Part shown: positions 1-5,751 of the stretch, piece by piece
How positions within the stretch are numbered: the stretch's first letter is position 1
Layout: each line of letters begins with the position of its first letter
Origin: Pseudopedobacter sp045629485
Lineage (GTDB): Bacteria; Bacteroidota; Bacteroidia; Sphingobacteriales; Sphingobacteriaceae
Length of the DNA: 5,751 bases
Direction of reading: 5' to 3'
Assembly (NCBI GenBank): GCA_045629485.1
Contig: JAZQRF010000212.1
Span: 1-5,751 of the forward strand
Notes under the pieces: model-generated
Databases searched by the model: none
Told to the model about the DNA's origin: nothing
What the model saw: the letters and a program-made list of their open reading frames with translations, nothing else
Translations under genes and position numbers: made by a program

Positions 1-926
1 TGAAGAATGTTTTTGGTGAAGTTCTTTATAAAGAATGGAAAGAACATGGTCGAGCTTATAACGAGAGTGAGCTCATAAGTTTGCTGAAATCTACTGGAGC
101 GGATGCATTGATTACAGAACATGATCACGTTACAGCGAATGTAATTCAATCAAATCCCAATATACAATTTATAGGCGTTTGTAGAGGAACACCCTCAAAT
201 GTATCCTTAGAGACAGCAGCAATATATGGAATCCCCGTTTTTTATACACCTGCTAGAAATGCACAGGCTGTTGCAGAAATGTTTGTTGCAAATGTTATAA
301 ATGTATTAAGAAAGACTATTCCTAGTTGGCAGTGGTTGACTGGAAAAAACTGGGAAGAAGGGGCTCATACATCTTATTTAGAATTTAAAGGAAATGAGTT
401 AGCTGGAAGAACAGTGGGGATGGTTGGTTTTGGAGCTGTGGGGCAACGTATAGCAAAATTAATTAAGGATTTTCCTGTAACTATTAAGTTTTACGATCCA
501 TTTTTGCAAATATATGATTCGGCATATATTAAAAGTTCTTTAGATGAAATTTTTGAAACTTCTGATATTGTTTCTATACATCTACCTGTTAATAAGAATA
601 CGATAGGAATGATTGATAAAACTCTAATATCAAAGATGAAATCTGACTCGATCTTCGTTAACACTGCAAGAGCTTCCGTTGTAAAGCGAGAGGATTTGTT
701 GGATGCTTTGGAAAATAATAGGATTAGAGGGGCTATTCTGGATGTCTTTGATCATGAACCACCGGATGAAATAGATTACAAACTAATAGAGTCTCCTAAA
801 GTATTAGCTACACCTCACACTGCTGGAGCAACTTTTGAAGTTGAAGATCATCACGTAGAGATTTTAAATGCTCAATTGATTCAGTGGGAGAAGGAAAGAA
901 AACTTGTTTTAAATATTCCAAATTAA
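1..926 (+). CDS. NAD-dependent D-2-hydroxyacid dehydrogenase, 5' end outside window
   Basis: Cytosolic oxidoreductase of the D-isomer 2-hydroxyacid dehydrogenase family (phosphoglycerate dehydrogenase/glycerate dehydrogenase relatives), which interconverts a 2-hydroxyacid and a 2-ketoacid with NAD(H). The frame is open from the first base, where codons begin at position 3 with Lys-Asn-Val-Phe-Gly-Glu. Good family-like sequence (LYKEW, then SELISLLKSTGADALITEH) precedes the TTG at 81, so that TTG is not the start and perhaps 15-30 N-terminal residues are missing. Counting residues from the TTG at 81, the Rossmann dinucleotide motif GFGAVG is at 116-121, and the Asp ending the second strand (D139, FYDP) favours NAD over NADP. 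The catalytic triad is complete: Arg197 (NTARAS, bases 669-671), Glu226 (DHEPPD) and His246 (TPHTAGAT). The IGVCRGTPSNV loop is the usual substrate-carboxylate region. The stop lies 3 bases before the next start, so it is co-transcribed with two sugar kinases. From memory it most resembles B. subtilis YoaD. The family call is firm; the substrate is unknown. Confidence 0.93.
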   Translation, partial: KNVFGEVLYKEWKEHGRAYNESELISLLKSTGADALITEHDHVTANVIQSNPNIQFIGVCRGTPSNVSLETAAIYGIPVFYTPARNAQAVAEMFVANVINVLRKTIPSWQWLTGKNWEEGAHTSYLEFKGNELAGRTVGMVGFGAVGQRIAKLIKDFPVTIKFYDPFLQIYDSAYIKSSLDEIFETSDIVSIHLPVNKNTIGMIDKTLISKMKSDSIFVNTARASVVKREDLLDALENNRIRGAILDVFDHEPPDEIDYKLIESPKVLATPHTAGATFEVEDHHVEILNAQLIQWEKERKLVLNIPN

Positions 927-929
927 GAT

Positions 930-2396
930 ATGTCTAAAGAACAGATTTTTCTAATTATTGATATAGGGACAGGAAATGTCCGTGTAGCAGTAACAAATCT
1001 ACATGGTGAAGTTTTAGCTATTGAGAGAGATAATGTGGTTTATAAGAAGGATAACCACTATGAAGATGCTTTGTTTTTTGATCCTGAGATATTATGGGGG
1101 CAGATTATGAGGTTGTCAAAAAAAGTGTTACAGAATTTTGGGACAACTAATGTTTTAGCTATTACAGCGTCAAGTCAAAGAGAAGGAATTGTGATTATAG
1201 ATAAGGTGGGAAGATCATTAATTGGCTTACCTAATCATGATCATCGAGGTCGGGAATTTGAACATTTAATTACTGATCATTCTAAAATATATCAATTAAC
1301 AGGACGTTACCCTGGATCGCTATTTTCTGCAATGAAGTTTATAGGTGTTAAAAACAAAAGGCCGGATATTTTTGAAAAGGCTAACTTGTTTATGAGTATT
1401 AGTGATTGGGCTCAATTTAAACTAACGGGTATTCCGGGCTATGAACATTCTCAAGCTTCTGAAACACAATTGTACGATATTAAAAGGAAAGAATGGAGTG
1501 AAGAATTATGCGGTTTGTTTGGCATATCTAAAAATTACCTGCCTGCTCTTCAGAATTCCGGATCTCTACAAGGTACAGTCTTAGAAGAAATAAGAGAACA
1601 ATTAGATCTAAATAAGGATGTTCCTGTATATGTTGGTGGTGCTGATACGCAACTTGCCATGAAAAGCACCAGACCTGAACTAGGTGATATTGTGATAGTT
1701 TCTGGTACAACTACTCCGGTAACTATGATTATTGATGAATATATTATAGATAGCAATGAGAAAACCTGGACAGGAAGACATGTTAATAGTGGGGAATATG
1801 TACTTGAAGCAAACGCAGGAGTAACAGGATTAAACCTTCAACGTTTGAAAGAAGTTTTTTATCCTAACGAGGCATATGATATTATAGAACAGGAATTGCT
1901 AAATAATCCTAAAAATGATTGTGTTGCATCCTTAGGTTCCTTAATAACTGGTGAAGATTTGCAATTATACAAAGGAGGCTTCTTTTTTAATACACCAGTG
2001 TCTCACGATTTAACAAGATCTTCCTTTGTGAAATCAGCTTTAGTGGATATGGCCTGCTCAGTCAAAGAAAACTACGAAGCTTTAAATAAGCTAAATAGAT
2101 ATCAAAAGGATTATGTTTGGGCATGTGGGGGAGGTTTTCAAAGTCTGATACTGTCAAAATATATTGCTGCGTTAATTAATAAAAAGATTCTTTTTAGAAA
2201 CCAATATATGCATGCTTCGGTTTCTGGCGGAGCAATTATTTGTGCCGAAGCTTTAAATATAATCATAAAAAAGGATACTGATATTACCGTTGTTTTACCA
2301 GAAAATATATTAGAAATGAATAATGTTTATAAAAAATGGAAAACATTAAGAAACGATTTAAAAGAAGTTTTTACAGAAAATAAGTTGTTATGCTAA
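930..2396 (+). CDS. FGGY-family carbohydrate kinase, LsrK/YoaC-like
   Basis: Predicted cytosolic ATP-dependent kinase of a sugar, polyol or related hydroxylated metabolite. At 488 residues it has normal FGGY length. The N-terminal ATP-phosphate loop is IDIGTGNVR (residues 10-18, Asp11). The SSQREGIVI segment (81-89) and ISDW (157-160) match features I recall from autoinducer-2 kinase LsrK (MREGIV, ISDW). The substrate-side DxR motif is Asp104/Arg106 (NHDHRG), the catalytic base is Asp239 in GGADTQ, and the second nucleotide loop is SGTTTP (258-263). The C-terminal lobe has CGGGFQS (399-405), but the FGGY signature there is degenerate: the usual Trp a few residues on is absent (ILSKYIAAL). ATG at 930 starts 3 bases after the dehydrogenase stop and has no clear Shine-Dalgarno, so expression probably depends on coupling. 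Its end overlaps the next kinase by 7 bases. The family is certain and the LsrK/YoaC-type placement likely. Actual AI-2 phosphorylation is unproven, and no other lsr gene is visible. Confidence 0.92.
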   Translation: MSKEQIFLIIDIGTGNVRVAVTNLHGEVLAIERDNVVYKKDNHYEDALFFDPEILWGQIMRLSKKVLQNFGTTNVLAITASSQREGIVIIDKVGRSLIGLPNHDHRGREFEHLITDHSKIYQLTGRYPGSLFSAMKFIGVKNKRPDIFEKANLFMSISDWAQFKLTGIPGYEHSQASETQLYDIKRKEWSEELCGLFGISKNYLPALQNSGSLQGTVLEEIREQLDLNKDVPVYVGGADTQLAMKSTRPELGDIVIVSGTTTPVTMIIDEYIIDSNEKTWTGRHVNSGEYVLEANAGVTGLNLQRLKEVFYPNEAYDIIEQELLNNPKNDCVASLGSLITGEDLQLYKGGFFFNTPVSHDLTRSSFVKSALVDMACSVKENYEALNKLNRYQKDYVWACGGGFQSLILSKYIAALINKKILFRNQYMHASVSGGAIICAEALNIIIKKDTDITVVLPENILEMNNVYKKWKTLRNDLKEVFTENKLLC

Positions 2397-3853
2397 AATC
2401 TTTTTTTATCGGCGTAGATATAGGGACACAGGGGGCAAGAGTGAATTTAATTGATGAAAATGGAAATCTAATTGCCGTTGCCGAAGAAAAGTTTGTTCTT
2501 AATAAAGAAATGCGAGAGGAACAATCAACATCGCTTTGGGAAGCAGCTTTTGATGTTTCTTTAAGGAAAATCCTCGCACAATTGCCAAGTGATTTCAATA
2601 AAGATGCCATTCTAAGTATAGGTGTTACCTCTACATCAGGAACAGTTATTCCAATGGATCAAAACTGGAATCCCTTACATAATGCTATTATGTATAGTGA
2701 TAAAAGATCTGCATCTCAAGCAGAAAAATGTAAAGTTATTGCAGAACAAGAGAAGCAAAATTTTTCAGCTTTTAGCTTTTCGACTGGCTTGGCGAAAATG
2801 GTTTGGTACAGTGAAACCTATCCTGAGAATGTAAATCTAATCCATAAATGGATACATGCAGCAGATTTTATTACTGGAAAAATAAGTGGTGTTTGGGGTG
2901 TTACCGATTATACTAATGCTTTTAAGTCTGGTTATGATATTTTGAATTATGTCTGGCCGGAGTATATTTATACGAAATTACCAATAAAGCAAAAATGGTT
3001 ACCTACGGTAGTTGCTTCAGGAGAAGTAATAGGGGTTATAAGTGAAGAATTTGCAAAAAAATATAACCTTCCAAGGACAATTAGCGTAGTTGCCGGTATA
3101 ACAGATGGATGTGCATCTCAGGTTGCTGCCGGAGCAATTAACCCAGGAGAATGGAATACAACAATCGGTACTACGCTCGTAGTTAAAGGGGTTACAGAGA
3201 ATGAAATTAAAGACCCATTAGGTAGACTCTATTCTCATAGACATCCCTTAGGTTATTGGATGCCAGGGGGGGCGAGTAATACTGGTGCTGATTGGGTAAC
3301 AAATGAGTTCGGAAATGATCTATCTTCTCTTAATGCTTATGCAGAAAGTCATCTCCCGGGAAACAACCTATCCTATCCATTAATACAAAAAGGAGAAAGA
3401 TTCCCTTTTATCGCACCTCATGCAGAAGGCTTCGAGCGAAAAGGCTTAGGGTACGAAGAACGGTATCTTGCGAATATGGAGGGAGTAGCTTATATTGAAA
3501 AATATGCTTATCAATTAATAGAAGAGCTTTCTAAGGAGAAAGTAAAAGCTGTTTTTACAGCTGGGGGTGCAAGTAATAGTAATGCATGGGTAAAGATCAG
3601 GAGTAATGTCTTAAATATACCTATTTATAAAATGAAACATGTTACTGGTGCATTTGGAGCTGCGATATTAAGTGCATCGCAAACATTCTATAAAGATTTA
3701 CCAGAAGCAGTTAAAAATATGACTCAAATAGAGCGAGAGGTTTACCCGGAAAACGAACTTTCAGAAATATATCAGGAAAATTTTTCACAGTTCCTATCCC
3801 TCCTGAAATCAAAGAGGTATATTGATGAATTTAAAACTACTAAAGATGATTAA
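2390..3853 (+). CDS. FGGY-family carbohydrate kinase, D-ribulokinase-like (SePSK/XK-1 type)
   Basis: Second FGGY kinase in the cluster (487 residues, normal length), predicted to phosphorylate a ketose or polyol with ATP in the cytosol. The N-terminal phosphate loop is VDIGTQGAR (residues 9-17, Asp10). The substrate motif is MYSDKRS (101-107, Asp104/Arg106), followed by STGLAKMVWY (131-140). The catalytic base is Asp239 in AGITDGCASQ. The nucleotide loop is TTIGTT (257-262), with Lys266 after it. The YSHR segment (281-284) followed by PGGASNTG (292-299) closely recalls the D-ribulokinase subgroup of cyanobacterial SePSK and plant XK-1, and differs from xylulokinase and glycerol kinase. The C-terminal FGGY signature TAGGASNSNAW (390-400) is well kept, unlike the preceding kinase, so the pair is not a recent duplication. 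ATG overlaps the upstream stop (ATGCTAA), indicating translational coupling; no Shine-Dalgarno is visible. The D-ribulose substrate is inferred from motif recall only; the FGGY kinase call is secure. Confidence 0.92.
   Translation: MLKSFFIGVDIGTQGARVNLIDENGNLIAVAEEKFVLNKEMREEQSTSLWEAAFDVSLRKILAQLPSDFNKDAILSIGVTSTSGTVIPMDQNWNPLHNAIMYSDKRSASQAEKCKVIAEQEKQNFSAFSFSTGLAKMVWYSETYPENVNLIHKWIHAADFITGKISGVWGVTDYTNAFKSGYDILNYVWPEYIYTKLPIKQKWLPTVVASGEVIGVISEEFAKKYNLPRTISVVAGITDGCASQVAAGAINPGEWNTTIGTTLVVKGVTENEIKDPLGRLYSHRHPLGYWMPGGASNTGADWVTNEFGNDLSSLNAYAESHLPGNNLSYPLIQKGERFPFIAPHAEGFERKGLGYEERYLANMEGVAYIEKYAYQLIEELSKEKVKAVFTAGGASNSNAWVKIRSNVLNIPIYKMKHVTGAFGAAILSASQTFYKDLPEAVKNMTQIEREVYPENELSEIYQENFSQFLSLLKSKRYIDEFKTTKDD
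3813..3817 (+). promoter_or_regulatory. Shine-Dalgarno-like AGAGG before the alternative phosphatase start
   Basis: AGAGG lies inside the 3' end of the second kinase gene, 7 bases before ATG 3825. It is the only good ribosome-binding match inside the four-gene block and argues for the longer phosphatase start. It also encodes kinase residues (KSKRY), so it may be coincidental. Confidence 0.35.
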
Positions 3854-4448
3854 TGTATATATATTGAGACACGGAGAAACCCTTTATAACGCTGATGGGA
3901 ATCGCTATTGTGGAAGAACTAATATTGGATTAACGGATAAAGGTTATACCCAGGCAAAATTGGTTCATGAACAGCTGAAAGATGTGCAATTTGCTGCGGT
4001 CTATTCTTCTTCGTTACAAAGAGCACAGCTAACTGCTCAAATAGCGAGTGGTCGAGAAGGGGTACTTATTGATGATAGAATTATTGAAGTTGATTTCGGT
4101 AGATGGGAGGCCAAAACACGCGAACAATTCATTGAAGAAGATCCCGAATGTTGGGAGAAATGGGATACAGATCCATATGCAAGTATAGCAGGTGGTATAG
4201 GAGAAAGCGGAAAGGAAGTAGTGGAGAGAGTAGATGATTTTTTTAAGGAGATCTGTTCCAAATATTCTGAAGGCTCCAATATCATGGTAGTAGCTCATAA
4301 CGGGGTAAACAGGATGTATTTAGCCTATAAATTGGGTATGCCGTTAAGAAATTATAGGAAGATAGCTATGCAAAACTCCACGGTTTCATTAATAAGTTTT
4401 GATGAACAGGGGGAAATGACATTGCATAAATTGAATAGCAGTATTTAG
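3846..4448 (+). CDS. Histidine phosphatase family protein (phosphoglycerate mutase superfamily, branch 1)
   Basis: Predicted cytosolic phosphatase working through a phosphohistidine intermediate. Counting from ATG 3846 (200 residues), the signature LRHGET is at 7-12 with nucleophile His9. The SSSLQRAQLTA segment (54-64) supplies the phosphate-binding Arg58, Glu81 in EVDFGRWE is the likely proton donor, GESGKEVVERV (119-129) fits the usual GES...V..R element, and the second catalytic His151 lies in VVAHNGVNR. Length and motifs fit small phosphatases such as CobC/PhoE-type enzymes rather than true phosphoglycerate mutases. Start choice: ATG 3846 places the first strand directly at the N-terminus, as is usual, and gives an 8-base overlap with the kinase stop (ATGATTAA). 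ATG 3825 is a real alternative: it has AGAGG 7 bases upstream, adds seven residues (MNLKLLK) and overlaps by 29 bases. A TTG at 3822 is unlikely. Position behind two kinases suggests it dephosphorylates a pathway intermediate or product; the substrate is unknown. Confidence 0.9.
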   Translation: MINVYILRHGETLYNADGNRYCGRTNIGLTDKGYTQAKLVHEQLKDVQFAAVYSSSLQRAQLTAQIASGREGVLIDDRIIEVDFGRWEAKTREQFIEEDPECWEKWDTDPYASIAGGIGESGKEVVERVDDFFKEICSKYSEGSNIMVVAHNGVNRMYLAYKLGMPLRNYRKIAMQNSTVSLISFDEQGEMTLHKLNSSI

Positions 4449-4457
4449 TTTATTGAA

Positions 4458-4465
4458 TAGCTTTG
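4458..4465 (+). promoter_or_regulatory. Candidate Bacteroidota -7 promoter box (TAGCTTTG)
   Basis: TAGCTTTG is an exact match to the TAnnTTTG -7 consensus of Bacteroidota sigma-ABfr promoters. It lies 58 bases before the phosphodiesterase start, giving an expected leader of roughly 50 nucleotides. No good -33 TTTG is present at the usual distance; the nearest TTG (4431-4433) is somewhat too far upstream. This suggests that the phosphodiesterase has its own promoter. Confidence 0.4.
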
Positions 4466-4466
4466 T

Positions 4467-4488
4467 ATAATCAGTTGAAGTTGATTAT
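4467..4488 (+). repeat. AT-rich inverted repeat between phosphatase and phosphodiesterase genes
   Basis: ATAATCA (4467-4473) and TGATTAT (4482-4488) are perfect inverted repeats around an 8-base centre. As RNA, two G-U pairs could extend the stem to nine pairs with a UGAA loop. It follows the phosphatase stop by 18 bases and begins 2 bases after the candidate -7 box. It could be a weak terminator for the upstream operon, although the stem is AT-rich and the following T-run is broken. It could also be an operator overlapping the transcription start. The sequence alone does not decide between them. Confidence 0.4.
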
Positions 4489-4512
4489 TATTTGTAGGAA
4501 AGGACCTTTTAT

Positions 4513-4517
4513 AAAGG
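4513..4517 (+). promoter_or_regulatory. Ribosome binding site of the phosphodiesterase gene
   Basis: AAAGG lies 6 bases before ATG 4524 and supports that start. The preceding CCTTT (4505-4509) is its exact complement with a 3-base TAT loop, so a small hairpin could mask the site. Confidence 0.5.
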
Positions 4518-4523
4518 CATAAA

Positions 4524-5435
4524 ATGAGGATTTTTAAGATTTTATTGTTTTTTTTATTTAGAAGCCAGAGTTTCGTTTTAATCATAATTTGCGGTATATC
4601 ATCATATAGTGCGCATGCTCAAAAAAATAAATCTAACTATTTGAATTTTAAAAATTCAGAAGAATTATATGCTTTTTTTAGATATGAAAAGGACGGAGAT
4701 ATTATCATTAGTGGACATCGAGGCGGGATAGATTTTCCCGAAAATAGTTTGGAGGGACTTGCAGGCGTTTTAGAAATAATGCCTGCTTTTTTTGAAATAG
4801 ATCCTAGATTGACCAAAGATAGTATTATTGTTCTTTTGCATGATGCTACGTTAGACAGGACCACAAGCGCTTCTGGTAAACTTGTTGATTATACACTGCA
4901 AGATCTTAAAGATGTTAAACTAAAGGATTCTAAAGGAAATGTGACATCATATAAAATTCCAACTTTAGAAGAAGTAATTATTTGGAGCAAAGGAAAAACG
5001 ATTATTAATCTCGATAAAAAAGATGTTCCGCTTTGTATGATAGCCGATCTTATTGAAAAGCATAATGCAGAAAAAAACGTAATGCTAACAGTTCATACCG
5101 GAGCACAAGCAAGATATTACTATGATCGCTTTCCAAATATAATGCTTTCTGTTTTTGCAAGAACGGCGAAAGAATTAGAAGATATAGAAATCTCAGGTGT
5201 TCCTTGGAGGAATATGATAGCTTATGTTGGGAAAACAATTAATGAAAACAATCAAGAAATTATTAGAAAATTAAGGCAGAATGGTGTTAGGTGTATGATC
5301 TCTGTTGCCTCTACGCATGATAAGATTGAAGATGAAGTAGAAAGGGAAAGGCTTTATAAGGAGGAGATAGAGAAAAAACCTGATATTATAGAGTCAGATC
5401 TCCCTCTTGCCGTTTGTAAGGTTTTGAACTTGTAA
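4524..5435 (+). CDS. Exported glycerophosphodiester phosphodiesterase family protein
   Basis: Predicted periplasmic enzyme hydrolysing glycerophosphodiesters (phospholipid headgroup remnants or similar) to glycerol-3-phosphate plus an alcohol, using a divalent metal. The first 32 of 303 residues form a signal peptide: a basic start (MRIFK), hydrophobic stretches around 5-12 and 17-24, and cleavage probably after AHA at 30-32. Cys23 is not in a lipobox, so a lipoprotein is unlikely. The GDPD barrel starts at SGHRGG (63-68): His65 and Arg66, Glu73-Asn74 in PENS, metal ligands Glu91 and Asp93 in FEIDPRL, and second catalytic His106 in LLHDATLDRTT. The third acidic position is Asp164 (NLDKK) where classical GlpQ-type enzymes carry Glu; I recall this form from other Bacteroidota members. 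DIIESDLP (287-294) is the terminal barrel strand. Spacing, a promoter candidate and its own ribosome site suggest separate transcription. A functional link to the kinase cluster is possible but not shown. Confidence 0.92.
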   Translation: MRIFKILLFFLFRSQSFVLIIICGISSYSAHAQKNKSNYLNFKNSEELYAFFRYEKDGDIIISGHRGGIDFPENSLEGLAGVLEIMPAFFEIDPRLTKDSIIVLLHDATLDRTTSASGKLVDYTLQDLKDVKLKDSKGNVTSYKIPTLEEVIIWSKGKTIINLDKKDVPLCMIADLIEKHNAEKNVMLTVHTGAQARYYYDRFPNIMLSVFARTAKELEDIEISGVPWRNMIAYVGKTINENNQEIIRKLRQNGVRCMISVASTHDKIEDEVERERLYKEEIEKKPDIIESDLPLAVCKVLNL

Positions 5436-5532
5436 TCGTAATCTTTTATCAGTGAATTTGGTTGGTATTTAATAATTCCTGATTAATAGTAATTTACTGG
5501 GATGATTTAATAATAAGCATCAATCTACATCT
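5436..5532. other. AT-rich intergenic gap without a convincing signal
   Basis: This 97-base gap separates the phosphodiesterase gene from the last open frame. Only a weak TTAAT/ATTAA pairing around 5468-5486 and a poor -7-like TAATTTAC (5490-5497) were seen. There is no strong terminator hairpin with a T-run, and no Shine-Dalgarno before the next ATG. Confidence 0.5.
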
Positions 5533-5751
5533 ATGATTAATTACGAATTTGAACTATTAGAAACGATAGTCGATCAGCTCGCTGTCGGAAATATGAATTT
5601 GGAGTCGAAAAAAGAAGCAGATCCAATGTTGAAGAACGAGGTGAAGAGGTTGGAAAGAATAATGCAACAGCATTTATTGCAACTTACTAGTGAGACTCAA
5701 ATTAAGACACACCTCCAAATCAACCTGAACAAATTAATAAGGCTAAGCAAT
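5533..5751 (+). CDS. Hypothetical protein, 3' end outside window
   Basis: An open frame starts at ATG 5533 and continues for 73 codons to the window edge without a stop. An in-frame TGA at 5503 with no start codon after it makes this ATG the only likely start. The protein begins MINYEFELLETIVDQLAVGN. It is rich in Leu, Glu, Lys and Gln, with no signal peptide or membrane segment. Residues about 33-73 (PMLKNEVKRLERIMQQHLL onward) look like amphipathic helix, possibly coiled coil. I recognise no family. The upstream gap has no good ribosome site, which is common in this phylum. It could be a regulator or a mobile-element accessory protein, but nothing visible supports either. Confidence 0.6.
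   Translation, partial: MINYEFELLETIVDQLAVGNMNLESKKEADPMLKNEVKRLERIMQQHLLQLTSETQIKTHLQINLNKLIRLSN

Noticed and set aside
81..83. TTG at 81 as start of the dehydrogenase
   Set aside because: The same frame is open to base 1 and encodes family-like sequence upstream, so the gene begins before the window.
1528..1756. Minus-strand open frames of 60 and 68 codons within the first kinase
   Set aside because: They overlap each other and a well-supported kinase gene and have no recognisable domain; shadows of the coding strand.
930..2396. Firm annotation of the first kinase as autoinducer-2 kinase lsrK
   Set aside because: Motif resemblance only; no transporter, LsrF, LsrG or LsrR homologue is visible, so no gene symbol is given.
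2371..2834. Minus-strand frame 2371-2610 and plus-strand frame 2622-2834 over the second kinase
   Set aside because: Both lie in other frames of a gene with complete FGGY motifs and show no protein family features.
3822..3824. TTG at 3822 as start of the phosphatase
   Set aside because: An ATG follows immediately at 3825 and another at 3846; a TTG start is not needed.
930..3853. Tandem duplication of one kinase gene
   Set aside because: The two proteins differ throughout, including the nucleotide loops and C-terminal signatures, and belong to different FGGY subgroups.
4029..4298. Two overlapping minus-strand frames opposite the phosphatase
   Set aside because: The plus strand encodes a full set of histidine phosphatase motifs here; the antisense frames resemble nothing.
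4637..5238. Minus-strand frames opposite the phosphodiesterase
   Set aside because: Antisense shadows of a gene with clear catalytic residues.
5436..5532. Rho-independent terminator after the phosphodiesterase
   Set aside because: Only very short AT pairings are present and no stem is followed by a T-run.

Overview
The window reads as chromosomal DNA from a member of the Bacteroidota, most likely a Sphingobacteriaceae-type organism (Sphingobacterium or Pedobacter; this is an inference). The DNA is AT-rich. Shine-Dalgarno sequences are scarce inside the gene block. The one clear promoter-like site (TAGCTTTG at 4458-4465) fits the TAnnTTTG form of the Bacteroidota -7 box. No rRNA, tRNA, CRISPR array, insertion sequence or other mobile element was seen. 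All genes lie on the + strand.

Bases 1-4448 hold a tightly packed four-gene cluster that is probably one transcription unit continuing from upstream. It contains: (1) an NAD-dependent D-2-hydroxyacid dehydrogenase whose first residues lie outside the window; (2) an FGGY-family kinase resembling autoinducer-2 kinase LsrK and B. subtilis YoaC; (3) a second, clearly different FGGY kinase resembling the D-ribulokinase group (cyanobacterial SePSK, plant XK-1); (4) a histidine phosphatase (phosphoglycerate mutase superfamily). The junctions are a 3-base gap, a 7-base overlap and an overlap of 8 or 29 bases, so translational coupling is likely.

A 75-base gap (4449-4523) separates this block from an exported glycerophosphodiester phosphodiesterase. 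The gap carries a promoter candidate, an AT-rich inverted repeat and a good ribosome binding site, so this gene may be transcribed on its own. After a second gap (5436-5532) with no convincing signal, an unrecognised helix-rich gene begins at 5533 and runs off the window end.

The dehydrogenase, two kinases and phosphatase look like a small pathway for a polyol, ketose or sugar acid: oxidation or reduction of a hydroxyacid, ATP-dependent phosphorylation of one or two sugars, and dephosphorylation of an intermediate. The substrate cannot be read from the sequence. The dehydrogenase plus LsrK/YoaC-like kinase pairing recalls the poorly understood B. subtilis yoaDCB operon. The main point of interest is that this version adds a ribulokinase-like enzyme and a phosphatase.
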